64,000 nucleotides of DNA from Enterococcus raffinosus (GTDB lineage Bacteria > Bacillota > Bacilli > Lactobacillales > Enterococcaceae), in contig NZ_JAHLOS010000026.1 of NCBI RefSeq assembly GCF_018917525.1, positions 1 to 64,000 on the forward strand. The letters are read 5' to 3'. Both the position numbers and the translations under genes were made by a program. The notes under the pieces were generated by a model that saw nothing but the letters and a program-made list of their open reading frames with translations, ran no database searches and was not told the origin of the DNA. Below are positions 46,731 to 56,423 of this stretch, piece after piece. Position 1 is the stretch's first letter; each line of letters starts with the position of its first letter.

Positions 46731-47870
46731 CTATTTGTGATATCTTGCCGAAATTTCAGCGATTAACTCATCGTCTTTTAAATCAGTTACTTGCTGAATC
46801 ACTTCGGCTGCTGATTTCTCTTTTAGCAGCCCTTGCAATTCAACACTTTGTTCATCGTTCGGATCATCGTAGTTCAAAACCATCGCTACGACATCTACTA
46901 AATTGTCGTACCCAAGTCCACGTTCTTTCAATTCACGAATCGGACGAATGAACCGTTCGTCAAAGCCCAATTTACGAATCGGCGTCCGCGCCACACGACT
47001 AATACTATCCGAAATGTATTTATTTTCGAAACGACTAACAATCTTATCAATGTAAGCAAAATGCTTCTCTTTATCAAAATTCCATTTATTGATCAGTAAT
47101 TCGCCCGTTTCTCCTAGAACTGCACGTAATTTTTCTAGTACACGTTCATCGGCGATCGCCTCATCAATCGTTTGATAGCCTTCGTATGCTCCAGTATAGG
47201 CAACCGTCGCATGTCCAGTATTGACTGAGAATAACTTCCGTTCAATATATGGCTCTAAATCTTCTACGTACTCTACATCTTCAAGGCACAAGGCTTTGTT
47301 TTTACTTTGCGTCGCATCGATCACCCATTCACTGAAGGGTTCCACTGATACGAATAGTGGATCTTCATGATGTTGGATCGGCACAATCCGGTCAACTGCC
47401 GCATTGGGGAATCCGATGTATTGTTCCACAAATGCTAGATCTTCGGCTGACAAGAAGCTTTGGACTTTTTCGAATAAAAATTGGCTGCCGCCAATCATAT
47501 TTTCGCAGGCGATGACGTCTAACTCCGCCGTGTTGCCTTCAGCGCGACGTTTTTGAATTCCTTTAGCAATCAATTCTGCGATAAATGGCAAGATATTCGG
47601 CCCAATTGCAGTGGTAACGATATCCGCTTTGCTGACTGAATCAATGACTGCCTCTGGATTTTTTTGATTGTTCAATCCATCTACGTTAGAGACATGAATT
47701 TCTTTTTGACTTTCATCGGCTAGCTGAATCGTATATTCATTTCGTTCATTCAACGCATTGATAATCGTTTCATTGATATCAACAAAATCGATAGAAAAAT
47801 CGTTTTTCGCTAAAATTTCACCAATAAATCCACGTCCAATATTTCCGGCACCAAAGTGTGTTGCTTGCAT
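46731..47870 (-). CDS. mtlD: Mannitol-1-phosphate 5-dehydrogenase MtlD
   Basis: A 379-residue NAD enzyme that oxidises mannitol-1-phosphate to fructose-6-phosphate. It begins with the nucleotide-binding [13 protein letters not shown] and contains NMIGGS and the substrate-binding [10 protein letters not shown] segment. Full length. Last gene of mtlARFD; starts two bases after mtlF. Confidence 0.95.
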   Translation of the reverse strand: MQATHFGAGNIGRGFIGEILAKNDFSIDFVDINETIINALNERNEYTIQLADESQKEIHVSNVDGLNNQKNPEAVIDSVSKADIVTTAIGPNILPFIAELIAKGIQKRRAEGNTAELDVIACENMIGGSQFLFEKVQSFLSAEDLAFVEQYIGFPNAAVDRIVPIQHHEDPLFVSVEPFSEWVIDATQSKNKALCLEDVEYVEDLEPYIERKLFSVNTGHATVAYTGAYEGYQTIDEAIADERVLEKLRAVLGETGELLINKWNFDKEKHFAYIDKIVSRFENKYISDSISRVARTPIRKLGFDERFIRPIRELKERGLGYDNLVDVVAMVLNYDDPNDEQSVELQGLLKEKSAAEVIQQVTDLKDDELIAEISARYHK

Positions 47871-47871
47871 C

Positions 47872-48309
47872 CTATTCTACCTCCTGAAGATAGCCAATGA
47901 CTTCTTCTTTTGTTTTTGCATCTGCTAATTTAACGACATTTTCAACATCTGAACAGAAGATCGCGATTTTTTGTAATATATCTAAATGCTCATTTTCGAT
48001 CCCGGCAATTCCGAATAATACCATTGCTACATCCTCCGTGTCATCCTTTCCAAAATGAACACCTGCTGGAACTTGGATCACTGAAATACCACTCTTCTTC
48101 ACATAGCGTTTCGCTTCATCGGTTCCATGAGGGATCGCGATAAAGTTGCCCATATATACGGAAACCAGCTTATTTCTTTCGATCATGGCATCGACATACC
48201 CTTCTTCCACACAACCAGCGTCCACTAGTAGTTGCCCGCTTGCACGGATCGCCTCTTCCTTGTTGGCAAATTCTTGGTCTAATAAAATCATTTCTGGTTG
48301 TAATTCCAT
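47872..48309 (-). CDS. mtlF: Mannitol PTS enzyme IIA, MtlF
   Basis: A 145-residue EIIA that receives phosphate from HPr and hands it to the IIB domain of MtlA. The phosphorylated His is in [16 protein letters not shown]. It sits between mtlR and mtlD, the usual enterococcal and bacillar order. Confidence 0.94.
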   Translation of the reverse strand: MELQPEMILLDQEFANKEEAIRASGQLLVDAGCVEEGYVDAMIERNKLVSVYMGNFIAIPHGTDEAKRYVKKSGISVIQVPAGVHFGKDDTEDVAMVLFGIAGIENEHLDILQKIAIFCSDVENVVKLADAKTKEEVIGYLQEVE

Positions 48310-48340
48310 TTTTATTCCCTCCGATTTTTCTAAGCTATCG

Positions 48341-50392
48341 CTAATTTTCTCGAATCTCTTTCACAAATAAAGAACTCAACAACTGATAGATGATTTCTTT
48401 ATTCCCAAATTTGTAAATTTCTGTGTTTAAATCACTTTCAATGACCGAACTGCTGATTTTTCCTAATAAACTCTGTTGACTCTCTGGCATTGGATCGGGA
48501 GCTAACAGTAATAATACTCGGGTCAACTCAATGCTTTTTTTATCCATTCCTTGAATCAAAAACTTCTGATCTAAGTCATAAATGGTAAATAATGGTTCTT
48601 TGACATGCGCATCCGCGCAATGGAACAAGGCAAAATTTGTGTTAGGAACGCCAATCGGTGCCACTAAATATCGTTTGATTACTTTGTCTGTAACGATTTT
48701 AGCATCCGTGACAATCGTTCCTTGCAGCTGATCAATAATCTCTTCTAAGGTCAGCTCGATCGTTTCTCTTGTGTTTATCTGTTTAACATCAAATTTTTGC
48801 AATAGACTATTTGCTATCCGCATCGTCTCATAAATCTCATCAAAGGCTTCGCTTGGCTCTTGTTCCGGCTCATCGATAATCTCATTGACCTTGTCTGGAT
48901 GGACTGTCTGAATGTATTCTTTGATTTCTTGAATCTCATCCTCTAACAACAGCGGAGAAATCACTTTGTATGGTAAATTGAAACCTGGTAAAAAAACCGT
49001 CGCTAGAATTAGATCATAACTTTTATAATCCAATTGATTCATTTCCGAAATCTTTGCCACTTGGACCTTCTCAATCTCGTTTAAATACTTACGAATTCGA
49101 CTTTCCAAGATTCGCGCCGTACCAATTCCGCTTGAGCACAAGACTAAGGCAGATAACGCTCGACCACTTGGATGACGCTCCAGAGAAGTAGCGAAATGAA
49201 TCACGACATAGCCTAATTCATCAGCAGTGAATTGATGATCCGGAAAAACAACCGCCAATTCTTTAATAATCGCTGTCGTCAGGTCCTGATACTTCTCACG
49301 AATTTTCTGCAACAAGGGATTATTGGCTCCCTGCAGTACTGTCAAATTCCGTTTCAAAGCTGCCGACATGTGGGCAGATAAATCATTAAAGAGTTGTTCA
49401 TCTTTGCGAAAATCAACACCGATCTCTTCAGAGACTAAACGAATCAATTCTTTGATCTTATAGGAAAGCTCCACGTCAAAACTATCGATAAAAATATTTT
49501 GCGGCTTCTTATAATTCACGCCCTCTAATTGAAAAGCGAAGAAACGAACTTCTTGCGGTGGAATCGATTTTTTAATCGTCGTCGCGACTTTGATCATGAT
49601 TTGACTGGCGATCTGCATGCTTTCAGGTTTGGCTTTATTTTCCTGCTCGACCTCTACAAATCGATCTTGCGACATTCGATCAATCGATAAAGCTAGCAGG
49701 ATCAATACGCGTTGCAGCTGATTGTCCGTTACCTGTTCAAACGCCTGCTTTGATATTTGTTCAAAGATTGTCCGTGCCAATAATAAACCCGATTGACTCA
49801 ATAAATTCAAGAAGAAGTTATCCGTCGTCTTTTTTTCCTCATCTAATGAATCAATAAATTGAAAAAAGTCGAATTCACTGACACCGTTATAGATCAAATT
49901 ACTCAATAATTGACGTCGCTGCTTTTCACGCCCAACAATCCGAATGCCGCGCCCTTTGAGACGCTGCAGTTCTAAACGATAATCAATCAGACTTCTTTCA
50001 ATTGTTGCTAAATCAGAAGTAATCGTTGCCGGACTGACTTTAAAGTCGATCGCCAAGCCTTCAATCGTCTCCTCCTCATCCATTAACAATAAGGAACAAA
50101 CAATTGCACTTTGACGCTGCACATTATCTGTAAAGAGCTCCGCCTGCTTTTCGCCTAATTGCTGCTGCAGGCGTTCGAGATTTAAGGTTTCCCCCACAAT
50201 GCGATAGCCCTCGCCGCGAGGTTTGATAATCTGGATATCTTGAGATTTGATCGTCTTTTCAATACTTGAAATCTCTCGATAAACCGTTCGTTTGCTGACT
50301 TGTAAAATATCTTGTAATTCCTCTGGTGTAATACCATTGGGATAATCTAATAAAAGGGAAAGTATCTTTTTTTCGCGAATCGAAAAATACAC
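48341..50392 (-). CDS. mtlR: Mannitol operon activator MtlR
   Basis: A 683-residue PRD-type activator. Parts in order: two N-terminal helix-turn-helix units (about 1-150), PRD1 and PRD2 (about 170-395), an EIIB-Gat-like domain with [12 protein letters not shown] (about 400-490), and an EIIA-Mtl-like domain (about 535-680). Phosphorylation by HPr and MtlA components sets its activity. The frame continues to 50479, but GGAGGAG before a GTG at 50392 marks the start ([11 protein letters not shown]). It lies inside the mtl operon, just after mtlA. Confidence 0.9.
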   Translation of the reverse strand: MYFSIREKKILSLLLDYPNGITPEELQDILQVSKRTVYREISSIEKTIKSQDIQIIKPRGEGYRIVGETLNLERLQQQLGEKQAELFTDNVQRQSAIVCSLLLMDEEETIEGLAIDFKVSPATITSDLATIERSLIDYRLELQRLKGRGIRIVGREKQRRQLLSNLIYNGVSEFDFFQFIDSLDEEKKTTDNFFLNLLSQSGLLLARTIFEQISKQAFEQVTDNQLQRVLILLALSIDRMSQDRFVEVEQENKAKPESMQIASQIMIKVATTIKKSIPPQEVRFFAFQLEGVNYKKPQNIFIDSFDVELSYKIKELIRLVSEEIGVDFRKDEQLFNDLSAHMSAALKRNLTVLQGANNPLLQKIREKYQDLTTAIIKELAVVFPDHQFTADELGYVVIHFATSLERHPSGRALSALVLCSSGIGTARILESRIRKYLNEIEKVQVAKISEMNQLDYKSYDLILATVFLPGFNLPYKVISPLLLEDEIQEIKEYIQTVHPDKVNEIIDEPEQEPSEAFDEIYETMRIANSLLQKFDVKQINTRETIELTLEEIIDQLQGTIVTDAKIVTDKVIKRYLVAPIGVPNTNFALFHCADAHVKEPLFTIYDLDQKFLIQGMDKKSIELTRVLLLLAPDPMPESQQSLLGKISSSVIESDLNTEIYKFGNKEIIYQLLSSLFVKEIREN

Positions 50393-50422
50393 AGTATCTC
50401 CTCCAATAATTTCAAAAGGGTA

Positions 50423-50447
50423 AAAGCAGTGAGAATCCCCACTGCTT
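50423..50447 (-). terminator. Partial terminator between mtlA and mtlR
   Basis: AAGCAGTG pairs with CACTGCTT; on the minus strand only four Ts follow. It should lower mtlR expression relative to mtlA without stopping it. Confidence 0.5.
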
Positions 50448-50479
50448 AAAGAGTAATACGATTCTGGATAAAAGACCAC

Positions 50480-52243
50480 TTATTTCCTTAAATTTTGAAT
50501 GACCTTGTCATATTTTTCCGAAGCAACTAAATCGTTCAATGGCACATGCGCTGCACTTGGCGCTTGCTGTTCTGCTTTTAACGTTTCATTTTTGTTAGTA
50601 ATGATCAAAGCATTCGTTGCATCACTCAGTGTACTGATTGGTTCAACGGTCACAGGATACTCTAAGCCATTGTCTTTCAATAATTTTTTCAAAATCGTGG
50701 CACCCATATTCGATGAGCCTTTTGTTTGATCATAACCAAAGATAATGTGATCGACCTTTGAGTAATCCGCTAAGCCTTCTACCACATCATCTGTCAGAGG
50801 CTTTTTTTCGCTGTCACCCGTTGGTTCTGCGGATAAGCGTTCCACGATCTCATCATAACGTGGAGAGTTCATGAAGTTTTCTACTTGAACAAAGGTTGCG
50901 CTTGGTGCTTTTTGACTTGCACGATCATGCAGCTCTTCTTGCGTCACGATCAAAGCATTCGGATCATCACTCAAGTTGTTGATTGCTGAATTGGAAACTG
51001 GTAATCCTAATCCAGCTTTCTTCACTTTGTCTCGTAATACTGAAGCACCCATCGCACTTGAGCCCATACCGGCATCACAAGCGAAGATGATCTTGTTGAT
51101 GTTGCCGAACATTTCTTGATTGTCCGCTTTTACGGCGCCTTGTCCTTTTGCTTGAGCTTTAGCATCAGCTACAGCTGCTTGAGTCGCTGCTAGATCATCC
51201 TCTTCATTGTGGTCCGATTTGATAATAATCATAGCCACTAAAAATGAAACTACACATCCAACAACAATTCCGGCTAAGTTAGCAAAGATAGCATTAGGTG
51301 GTGTCATTGCCATAACCGCAATGATCGAACCTGGAGAAGCAGCTGCTCGTAAACCTGCACCTAACAATTGGAAAGTGAATGTTCCGGCAACCCCGCCCGC
51401 CATTACAGCTAGGAATAAAAGAGGTTTCATCATTACGTATGGGAAGTAGATTTCATGAATCCCACCTAAGAATTGGATAATGATCGCACCTGGTGCAGAA
51501 GATTTCGCCGCACCTTTACCAAATAAAGTGAAGGCCAATAAGATTCCTAGACCTGGTCCAGGGTTTGCTTCTAATAAGAACAGAACTGATTTTCCAGCTT
51601 CTGCTGCTTGTTCAATTCCTAATGGTGTTAAAATTCCGTGATTGATCGCGTTGTTCAAGAATAATATTTTTGCTGGTTCGATAAAGATATTTGCTAGTGG
51701 TAACAAGTGCATATTGATGATTGCTTCAACACCAGCCGCCATCATATTTGTTAATGAGCCAACAACTGGTCCGATTGCATAAAAGCCAACAATTGCTAAT
51801 GCAAAACCGATTAATCCAGAAGAAAAGTTGTTGACTAACATTTCAAATCCAGCTTTGATTTTATCTTGGAAAGCGTCATCAAATTTCTTAATGCACCAAC
51901 CGCCTAACGGTCCCATCATCATAGCCCCAATGAACATGGGTACTTCCGATCCAACGATGACACCCATTGCTGCGATTGCCCCAACAACTGCACCACGTTG
52001 TCCATGCACCATGCTACCACCTGTATAAGCGATTAATAATGGCAGTAAATAAGAAAGCATTGGTCCGACTAATGTAGCCAGTTGTTCATTTGGGATATAG
52101 CCATCTGGGATAAATAATGCGGTGATCACACCCCAAGCAATAAAGCCTCCAATATTTGGCATAACCATCCCTGACAGATGACTTCCGAGACGCTGGACTT
52201 TTGCTTTAAGTCCACCCTTTTGTCCAGTAGCTTGCATTTCCAT
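50480..52243 (-). CDS. mtlA: Mannitol PTS enzyme IICB with an extra IIB-like domain
   Basis: A 587-residue permease. The IIC membrane domain is about 1-345. A linker rich in Ala and Gln leads to a IIB domain (about 385-475) with the phosphorylated Cys in FACDAGMGSSAMGAS. A second IIB-like domain follows (about 495-587) in which the matching segment is FGYDQTKGSSNMGAT, so the cysteine is Tyr. Usual MtlA proteins of the IICB type have about 470-510 residues. AAGGAGG lies eight bases before the ATG. First gene of the mtl operon. Confidence 0.92.
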   Translation of the reverse strand: MEMQATGQKGGLKAKVQRLGSHLSGMVMPNIGGFIAWGVITALFIPDGYIPNEQLATLVGPMLSYLLPLLIAYTGGSMVHGQRGAVVGAIAAMGVIVGSEVPMFIGAMMMGPLGGWCIKKFDDAFQDKIKAGFEMLVNNFSSGLIGFALAIVGFYAIGPVVGSLTNMMAAGVEAIINMHLLPLANIFIEPAKILFLNNAINHGILTPLGIEQAAEAGKSVLFLLEANPGPGLGILLAFTLFGKGAAKSSAPGAIIIQFLGGIHEIYFPYVMMKPLLFLAVMAGGVAGTFTFQLLGAGLRAAASPGSIIAVMAMTPPNAIFANLAGIVVGCVVSFLVAMIIIKSDHNEEDDLAATQAAVADAKAQAKGQGAVKADNQEMFGNINKIIFACDAGMGSSAMGASVLRDKVKKAGLGLPVSNSAINNLSDDPNALIVTQEELHDRASQKAPSATFVQVENFMNSPRYDEIVERLSAEPTGDSEKKPLTDDVVEGLADYSKVDHIIFGYDQTKGSSNMGATILKKLLKDNGLEYPVTVEPISTLSDATNALIITNKNETLKAEQQAPSAAHVPLNDLVASEKYDKVIQNLRK

Positions 52244-52273
52244 TTCCTTTTCCTCCTTAGAAATAATATGAAA

Positions 52274-52287
52274 TGATTTCGTTTACA
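52274..52287. promoter_or_regulatory. cre site at the mtl promoter
   Basis: On the minus strand TGTAAACGAAATCA matches the CcpA site TGWAANCGNTNWCA at all but one fixed position. It lies over the likely transcription start of mtlA, where CcpA would repress when glucose is present. Confidence 0.7.
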
Positions 52288-52292
52288 TATTC

Positions 52293-52321
52293 ATCTTATA
52301 TCCTGCGGTATCCGCTTTCAA
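52293..52321 (-). promoter_or_regulatory. mtlA promoter
   Basis: On the minus strand TTGAAA (52316-52321) and TAAGAT (52293-52298), 17 bases apart. It lies between the MtlR-type operator and the cre site. Confidence 0.55.
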
Positions 52322-52338
52322 GAAATAGAAGATAGAGC

Positions 52339-52362
52339 TTTGGCACAGAAGTTTGTGCCAAA
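52339..52362. promoter_or_regulatory. MtlR-type operator
   Basis: TTTGGCACA-gaagtt-TGTGCCAAA is a perfect inverted repeat. It resembles the Bacillus MtlR site TTGNCACA-N4-TGTGNCAA except that the spacer is six bases. It lies 17 bases upstream of the -35 element of mtlA, the place expected for an activator. Confidence 0.7.
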
Positions 52363-52365
52363 ATT

Positions 52366-52396
52366 AAAAGCCGCTTATCTCATAGATAAACGACTT
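52366..52396 (-). terminator. Terminator after manO
   Basis: On the minus strand AAGTCGTTTATC pairs with GATAAGCGGCTT (one mismatch each side), followed by TTAATTT. It divides the man and mtl operons. Confidence 0.7.
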
Positions 52397-52400
52397 TGTC

Positions 52401-52772
52401 TTACTTATTAAATTTGTTTCGTACTCCACGTTTGATAACATCAAAAAATCCTAGTGATCGAACCATATGATCTGGATCTACGTATTCACGTATTGCTCTT
52501 AACACTTTTTTGGGCTCCTTTGATGCAAAAGAATAAGTGCCATTCTTTTTCGTTTGTATCGCGTAACGTGGAATCCATTTTCCTTTAAATACGACAGAAG
52601 CAATAACATAATCTACTTCTTCCCAAGGAATCTGAACAAACTTTCTTGCATCTCGATTATTGAAAAATTCAAATCCCTTATCACCAATCATAATTTTCCC
52701 ATAATCTGCGACACCTAAGTACGAGGTAGCATCGATTGTCAAATCGACCTTTGTATTGATTGACTGAACCAT
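52401..52772 (-). CDS. manO: ManO (DUF956), mannose operon protein
   Basis: A 123-residue cytoplasmic protein of the DUF956 family, found right after the IID gene in mannose PTS operons of lactic acid bacteria. It is proposed to modulate that operon. Conserved parts are VDLTIDATSYLGVADYGKIMIGDKGFEF and IPWEEVDYVIASV (seen in shorter segments across the protein). A terminator separates it from manZ, so it is reached by read-through or its own promoter. Confidence 0.88.
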   Translation of the reverse strand: MVQSINTKVDLTIDATSYLGVADYGKIMIGDKGFEFFNNRDARKFVQIPWEEVDYVIASVVFKGKWIPRYAIQTKKNGTYSFASKEPKKVLRAIREYVDPDHMVRSLGFFDVIKRGVRNKFNK

Positions 52773-52838
52773 TAGACCTACTCCATTTCCTTATATGTAT
52801 CTACTGAATCATTATACTTTATTTTACTCTTATTAAGC

Positions 52839-52869
52839 AAAAAATGCTCGGGCAAGCCCGAGCATTTTT
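52839..52869 (-). terminator. Terminator after the IID gene
   Basis: AAAAATGCTCGGG pairs perfectly with CCCGAGCATTTTT around a four-base loop. It lies between the IID gene and manO. Confidence 0.85.
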
Positions 52870-52887
52870 CATTAATGAGTGACTTTT

Positions 52888-53799
52888 TTACATTACACCT
52901 AAAACGTGCAAGCCAACACCCACTACGAACAAACCAAGAATGATAACGATTGGAGAAACTTTTTTCTTCAATAACCACATGCAAAGTAATGTCAATAGTA
53001 GTGCAGCAAGACCTGGAATTAATGAATCTAAGTTATCTTGTAAAGTAGTTACTTTAGAACTATCTAAAGCAAGACCAGAAGCTTGTTGAGAAAGAGCTTC
53101 TTTAATTCCTTGAGCACCAGCAGGTAATTTGTCCCATTCGATATAAGCACCTTTGTCTAACTTAACAGTAGAAACAACCGGTGTAAATTTCACGTTTACC
53201 CAACGTTGCACTAAAGCTCCCAAAACAAACATACCTAGAATGGATGCACCTTTAGTAACTTTTTGTAATAGACCACCTGAAAGGTCATCAGTGATTTTAG
53301 AACCAGCACGGTAGCCAAATTCTTGTGTATACCACATGAATGCCCAACGAATAATGTTCCAAGCAAGGAAGAAGATGATTGGTCCTAAGATGTTTCCAGC
53401 TAACGCTAATGATGCACCTAGGGCTCCTAACATCGGACGTACAGTAAACCAGAACACTGGGTCACCAACACCGGCTAAAGGTCCCATCATACCAACCTTA
53501 ACCCCTTGAATAGCTACATCATCAACTGGAGCGCCATTTGCGCGTTCTTCTTCAAGCGCAAGAGTAACACCGATAATTGGTGAAGCGATATATGGGTGAG
53601 TATTAAAGAATTCCAAGTGACGTTGCATCGCCAATGTGCGGTCTTCTTTAGTTTTATATAATTTTTTGATTGCTGGCAACATTGCGAAACACCAGCCACC
53701 ATTTTGCATACGTTCATAGTTCCAAGATCCTTGAATGAAGGTAGAACGCCATGCAACGGCTAAACGATCTTTTTTTGTTAATTCGATTTTTTCTGCCAT
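52888..53799 (-). CDS. manZ: Mannose-family PTS enzyme IID
   Basis: A 303-residue IID membrane subunit that forms the sugar channel with IIC. Characteristic parts are FIQGSWNYERMQNGG, GDPVFWFTVRP and the C-terminal membrane segment at about 265-300. The relatives in enterococci and Listeria (MptD) are part of the receptor for class IIa bacteriocins. Starts 21 bases after the IIC gene. Confidence 0.94.
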   Translation of the reverse strand: MAEKIELTKKDRLAVAWRSTFIQGSWNYERMQNGGWCFAMLPAIKKLYKTKEDRTLAMQRHLEFFNTHPYIASPIIGVTLALEEERANGAPVDDVAIQGVKVGMMGPLAGVGDPVFWFTVRPMLGALGASLALAGNILGPIIFFLAWNIIRWAFMWYTQEFGYRAGSKITDDLSGGLLQKVTKGASILGMFVLGALVQRWVNVKFTPVVSTVKLDKGAYIEWDKLPAGAQGIKEALSQQASGLALDSSKVTTLQDNLDSLIPGLAALLLTLLCMWLLKKKVSPIVIILGLFVVGVGLHVLGVM

Positions 53800-53820
53800 T
53801 TTATTTCTCCTCCTTCAAGA

Positions 53821-54624
53821 TTAATAATCATTCAAAATATCGCCAAGTGGGTCACCAGTATTGCCTCCGCCACCATTAGAAGAACCACCAGAACTTTCTT
53901 GTAGGTTCAAGTAAATCAAAGCGAATGCAACTGCGATAACACCTAGTGCGATCAACGTTAATTCAGAAAGTGCTGCGATAGCAAAACCAATTGCGAAGAA
54001 TGGCCATACTTCTTTTGTAGCCATCATGTTGATAACCATAGCGTAACCAACGGCAACGACCATACCACCACCGATAGCCATACCATCAGTTAACCAAGCA
54101 GGCATTGATTCTAAGAATCCACGTACAGTGTCAGCAGGAATTACTAATAATGCAGCTGAAGGAATCGCGATACGAACACCTTGCATACATACAGCGATGA
54201 TATGCCACATTTCAACTTTGCGCATTTCGCCTTTTTCAGCCGCAGCATCCATGAAGTGAACAATTGGCACAGCCAATGTACGAACGATCATTGTCAAGAA
54301 CAAACCAGCAACAGCCAAAGGAACAGCGATTGCGATAGCTGAAGAAACTCCTTTAACTCCTTGACCACCTAAAACTAAAATAATTGCAGATGCAACAGAT
54401 GCTAATGCAGCATCCGGTGCTACGGCAGCCCCGATGTTTGCCCAACCTAAGGCGATCATTTGAAGTGAGCCGCCTAATACGATCCCAGCTTCTAAATTAC
54501 CGGTTACTAAACCAATTAATGTACATGCTACTAGCGGTTGATGGAATTGGAATTCATCCAAAATCCCTTCCATACCTGCTAGAAAGGCAACGATTACTAC
54601 TAATACCATTGAAATACCAGACAT
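53821..54624 (-). CDS. manY: Mannose-family PTS enzyme IIC
   Basis: A 267-residue IIC with about eight membrane segments, carrying GVVTG-like loops (LIGLVTGNLEAGIVLGGSLQ across shorter motifs) and LGWANIGAAVAPDAALAS typical of the family. It ends in a Ser/Gly-rich tail. Forms the transport channel with IID for glucose and mannose. Confidence 0.94.
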   Translation of the reverse strand: MSGISMVLVVIVAFLAGMEGILDEFQFHQPLVACTLIGLVTGNLEAGIVLGGSLQMIALGWANIGAAVAPDAALASVASAIILVLGGQGVKGVSSAIAIAVPLAVAGLFLTMIVRTLAVPIVHFMDAAAEKGEMRKVEMWHIIAVCMQGVRIAIPSAALLVIPADTVRGFLESMPAWLTDGMAIGGGMVVAVGYAMVINMMATKEVWPFFAIGFAIAALSELTLIALGVIAVAFALIYLNLQESSGGSSNGGGGNTGDPLGDILNDY

Positions 54625-54657
54625 TATAAGCCCTCCTATTTAAGTTAATTATGTTGC

Positions 54658-55647
54658 TTAAGCGTTTTTCAATTCATTTTTTGCTTTATTAAGGATTTCA
54701 TCCATGTTGTCTTTAGAATCATTTGGTACTTTACGTACATCAAACTTGATTCCTTTTGCTTTTAATTTCTCAAAAGTATCAACATCATCTTGACCCATTG
54801 ATAATACTTTACTTACTACGACTTTACCAACTGAGTGAGCCATTGACCCAACATTGACTTCTTTAATGTCAACGCCGCCTTCAACAGCACGCAATACGTC
54901 TTGAGGATTTTCAAATAGTAACAACGCTTTTGTATTTCCGAAACGAGGGTCCTTTGAGATTTCGATCATTTTATCAACTGGGATAACGTTTGCTTTAACA
55001 CCTGGAGGAGCAGCTTGTTCAATCAATCTCTTACGAAGATCATCTTTAGCTACTGCATCTGAAACAACGATGATCCGGCTAGGACCTGTTGTTTTCGTCC
55101 ATGCTGTTGCAACTTGTCCATGTAATAAACGAGAATCCACACGAGCTAATACAAACTTGATATGGCCATCTCCAAGTACAGTTCCTTCTGGAATCGCACC
55201 TGTCGGTTGATTGCTTGCTGCCGCAACTGGTGCAGCTTCAGCTGGCTCTAATTCCTCTGGGCGAATTCTAACGCCTTCTTTAGCTGTTCCAGAAATGTGA
55301 GCAGCGATTTCATGCGCTGTTTCCATTGAGAAACGTGAAGCATAAGCTTCAATAACCATTGGTAAGTTCATACCGGCAACAATTGCCCATGTGTCTTTGT
55401 GTTCTTCAAACAAGCTATTGGCTTGATTGAAAGGCGTTCCACCCCAAAGATCGACTAAGAATAGAACTTGGTCTTGGTTTTCGAAAGAGGCAATTGCTTC
55501 TTTCATTTTTGCCTTAACATCATCAGGTCCTTCACTCGGCATCAAAGTTACTGCTTTGACATTTTCTTGTTCTCCAAAGATCATCGCCCCGGATTGCAAG
55601 ATACCATTAGCGAATTCACCATGACTAGCAATGATAATTCCTACCAT
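54658..55647 (-). CDS. manX: Mannose-family PTS enzyme IIAB
   Basis: A 329-residue fusion. IIA (about 1-135) carries the phosphorylated His9 in IIASHGEFANG, an Ala/Pro linker lies near 140-160, and IIB (about 165-329) has its phosphorylated His in VDSRLLHGQV. Passes phosphate from HPr to the sugar. AGGAGG is seven bases before the ATG at 55647; the ATG two codons earlier is too close to it. Confidence 0.94.
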   Translation of the reverse strand: MVGIIIASHGEFANGILQSGAMIFGEQENVKAVTLMPSEGPDDVKAKMKEAIASFENQDQVLFLVDLWGGTPFNQANSLFEEHKDTWAIVAGMNLPMVIEAYASRFSMETAHEIAAHISGTAKEGVRIRPEELEPAEAAPVAAASNQPTGAIPEGTVLGDGHIKFVLARVDSRLLHGQVATAWTKTTGPSRIIVVSDAVAKDDLRKRLIEQAAPPGVKANVIPVDKMIEISKDPRFGNTKALLLFENPQDVLRAVEGGVDIKEVNVGSMAHSVGKVVVSKVLSMGQDDVDTFEKLKAKGIKFDVRKVPNDSKDNMDEILNKAKNELKNA

Positions 55648-55721
55648 CTTCATACCTCCTACTATTATTGTTACAGCTCAAAAATATAAATAAGTTCTAA
55701 AAACCTGTAACCAAAATTAAG

Positions 55722-56222
55722 TTATTGCAGCATCTTTTCTTTTTTGATTAATTGCATCAGATCTGTCTTTCGGTCTGTTGGTACTTGACGAATTTCTAAT
55801 TCAATCCCTGCATTCATTAAATCAATAAACGATTCAACATCCTTACTATCCACAGAAATAAAATTAGTAATCATTTTCTTTCCTTCGCCAAATCGCATAC
55901 CGCCAATATTGACCGATTTCAAATCAACACCTGCCTCAACGACCTCTACTACATCTTGCGGAGAAGCAAACAACAGCATGACCTTCATTCCATCAAACAA
56001 TTGATCTTGATACACTTCAACCAGTTTTCTTTTTGTGACGACATTGGACTTGATTCCTGGTGGCGCGGCTTGTTTTAGGAGAAACTTACGCAACTCATCG
56101 TTCGCAACTTCATCGCTAACTACTAAGATTCGTTCGATCCCTGTTGCTTTGGACCAAACTGTCGCTACCTGACCATGAATCAAACGATCATCGATCCGAG
56201 TGAGTCGAATATCCATTACCAT
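55722..56222 (-). CDS. Stand-alone mannose-family PTS enzyme IIB
   Basis: A 166-residue IIB with the phosphorylated His16 in RIDDRLIHGQV, similar to the IIB half of the next gene. Matches the extra IIB (MptB-like) that opens the mpt operon of E. faecalis. It may serve as an additional phosphate carrier or a sensor for the LevR/MptR activator. AGGAGG is about seven bases before the ATG; a sigma-54 promoter lies about 95 bases upstream. Confidence 0.9.
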   Translation of the reverse strand: MVMDIRLTRIDDRLIHGQVATVWSKATGIERILVVSDEVANDELRKFLLKQAAPPGIKSNVVTKRKLVEVYQDQLFDGMKVMLLFASPQDVVEVVEAGVDLKSVNIGGMRFGEGKKMITNFISVDSKDVESFIDLMNAGIELEIRQVPTDRKTDLMQLIKKEKMLQ

Positions 56223-56315
56223 CCCACCACCTCCTGCAATTACAAGGCTCAGATGCTAAAAGACTTGTGCTACATTATTTGAGTACAGTATTACACAGGC
56301 ACTCATCTATAATAG

Positions 56316-56332
56316 AGCAAGTACCGTGCCAA
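56316..56332 (-). promoter_or_regulatory. Sigma-54 promoter of the man operon
   Basis: On the minus strand TTGGCACG-gtac-TTGCT matches the -24/-12 consensus TGGCACG-N4-TTGC. It lies between the levR-type gene, which encodes a sigma-54 activator, and the operon it should control. This is a strong assignment. Confidence 0.9.
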
Positions 56333-56370
56333 AATACACTAGCAAATAATTCTTTAGTTATCGCCTTTTC

Positions 56371-56423
56371 AACAATACACAAAAAAAGGATACAGTATAC
56401 TGTATCCTTTTTTGTGTATTGTT
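56371..56423. terminator. Large palindrome after the activator gene
   Basis: A near-perfect 52-base inverted repeat with core GGATACAGTATACTGTATCC and flanks AACAATACACAAA/TTTGTGTATTGTT, differing only by one A in a homopolymer run. It abuts the activator stop and should end that transcript. It also lies 40-90 bases upstream of the sigma-54 promoter, where enhancer sites usually are. Confidence 0.8.

Noticed and set aside
53514-53756. 80-codon minus-strand frame inside the IID gene
   Set aside because: Out-of-frame shadow of a conserved PTS gene.
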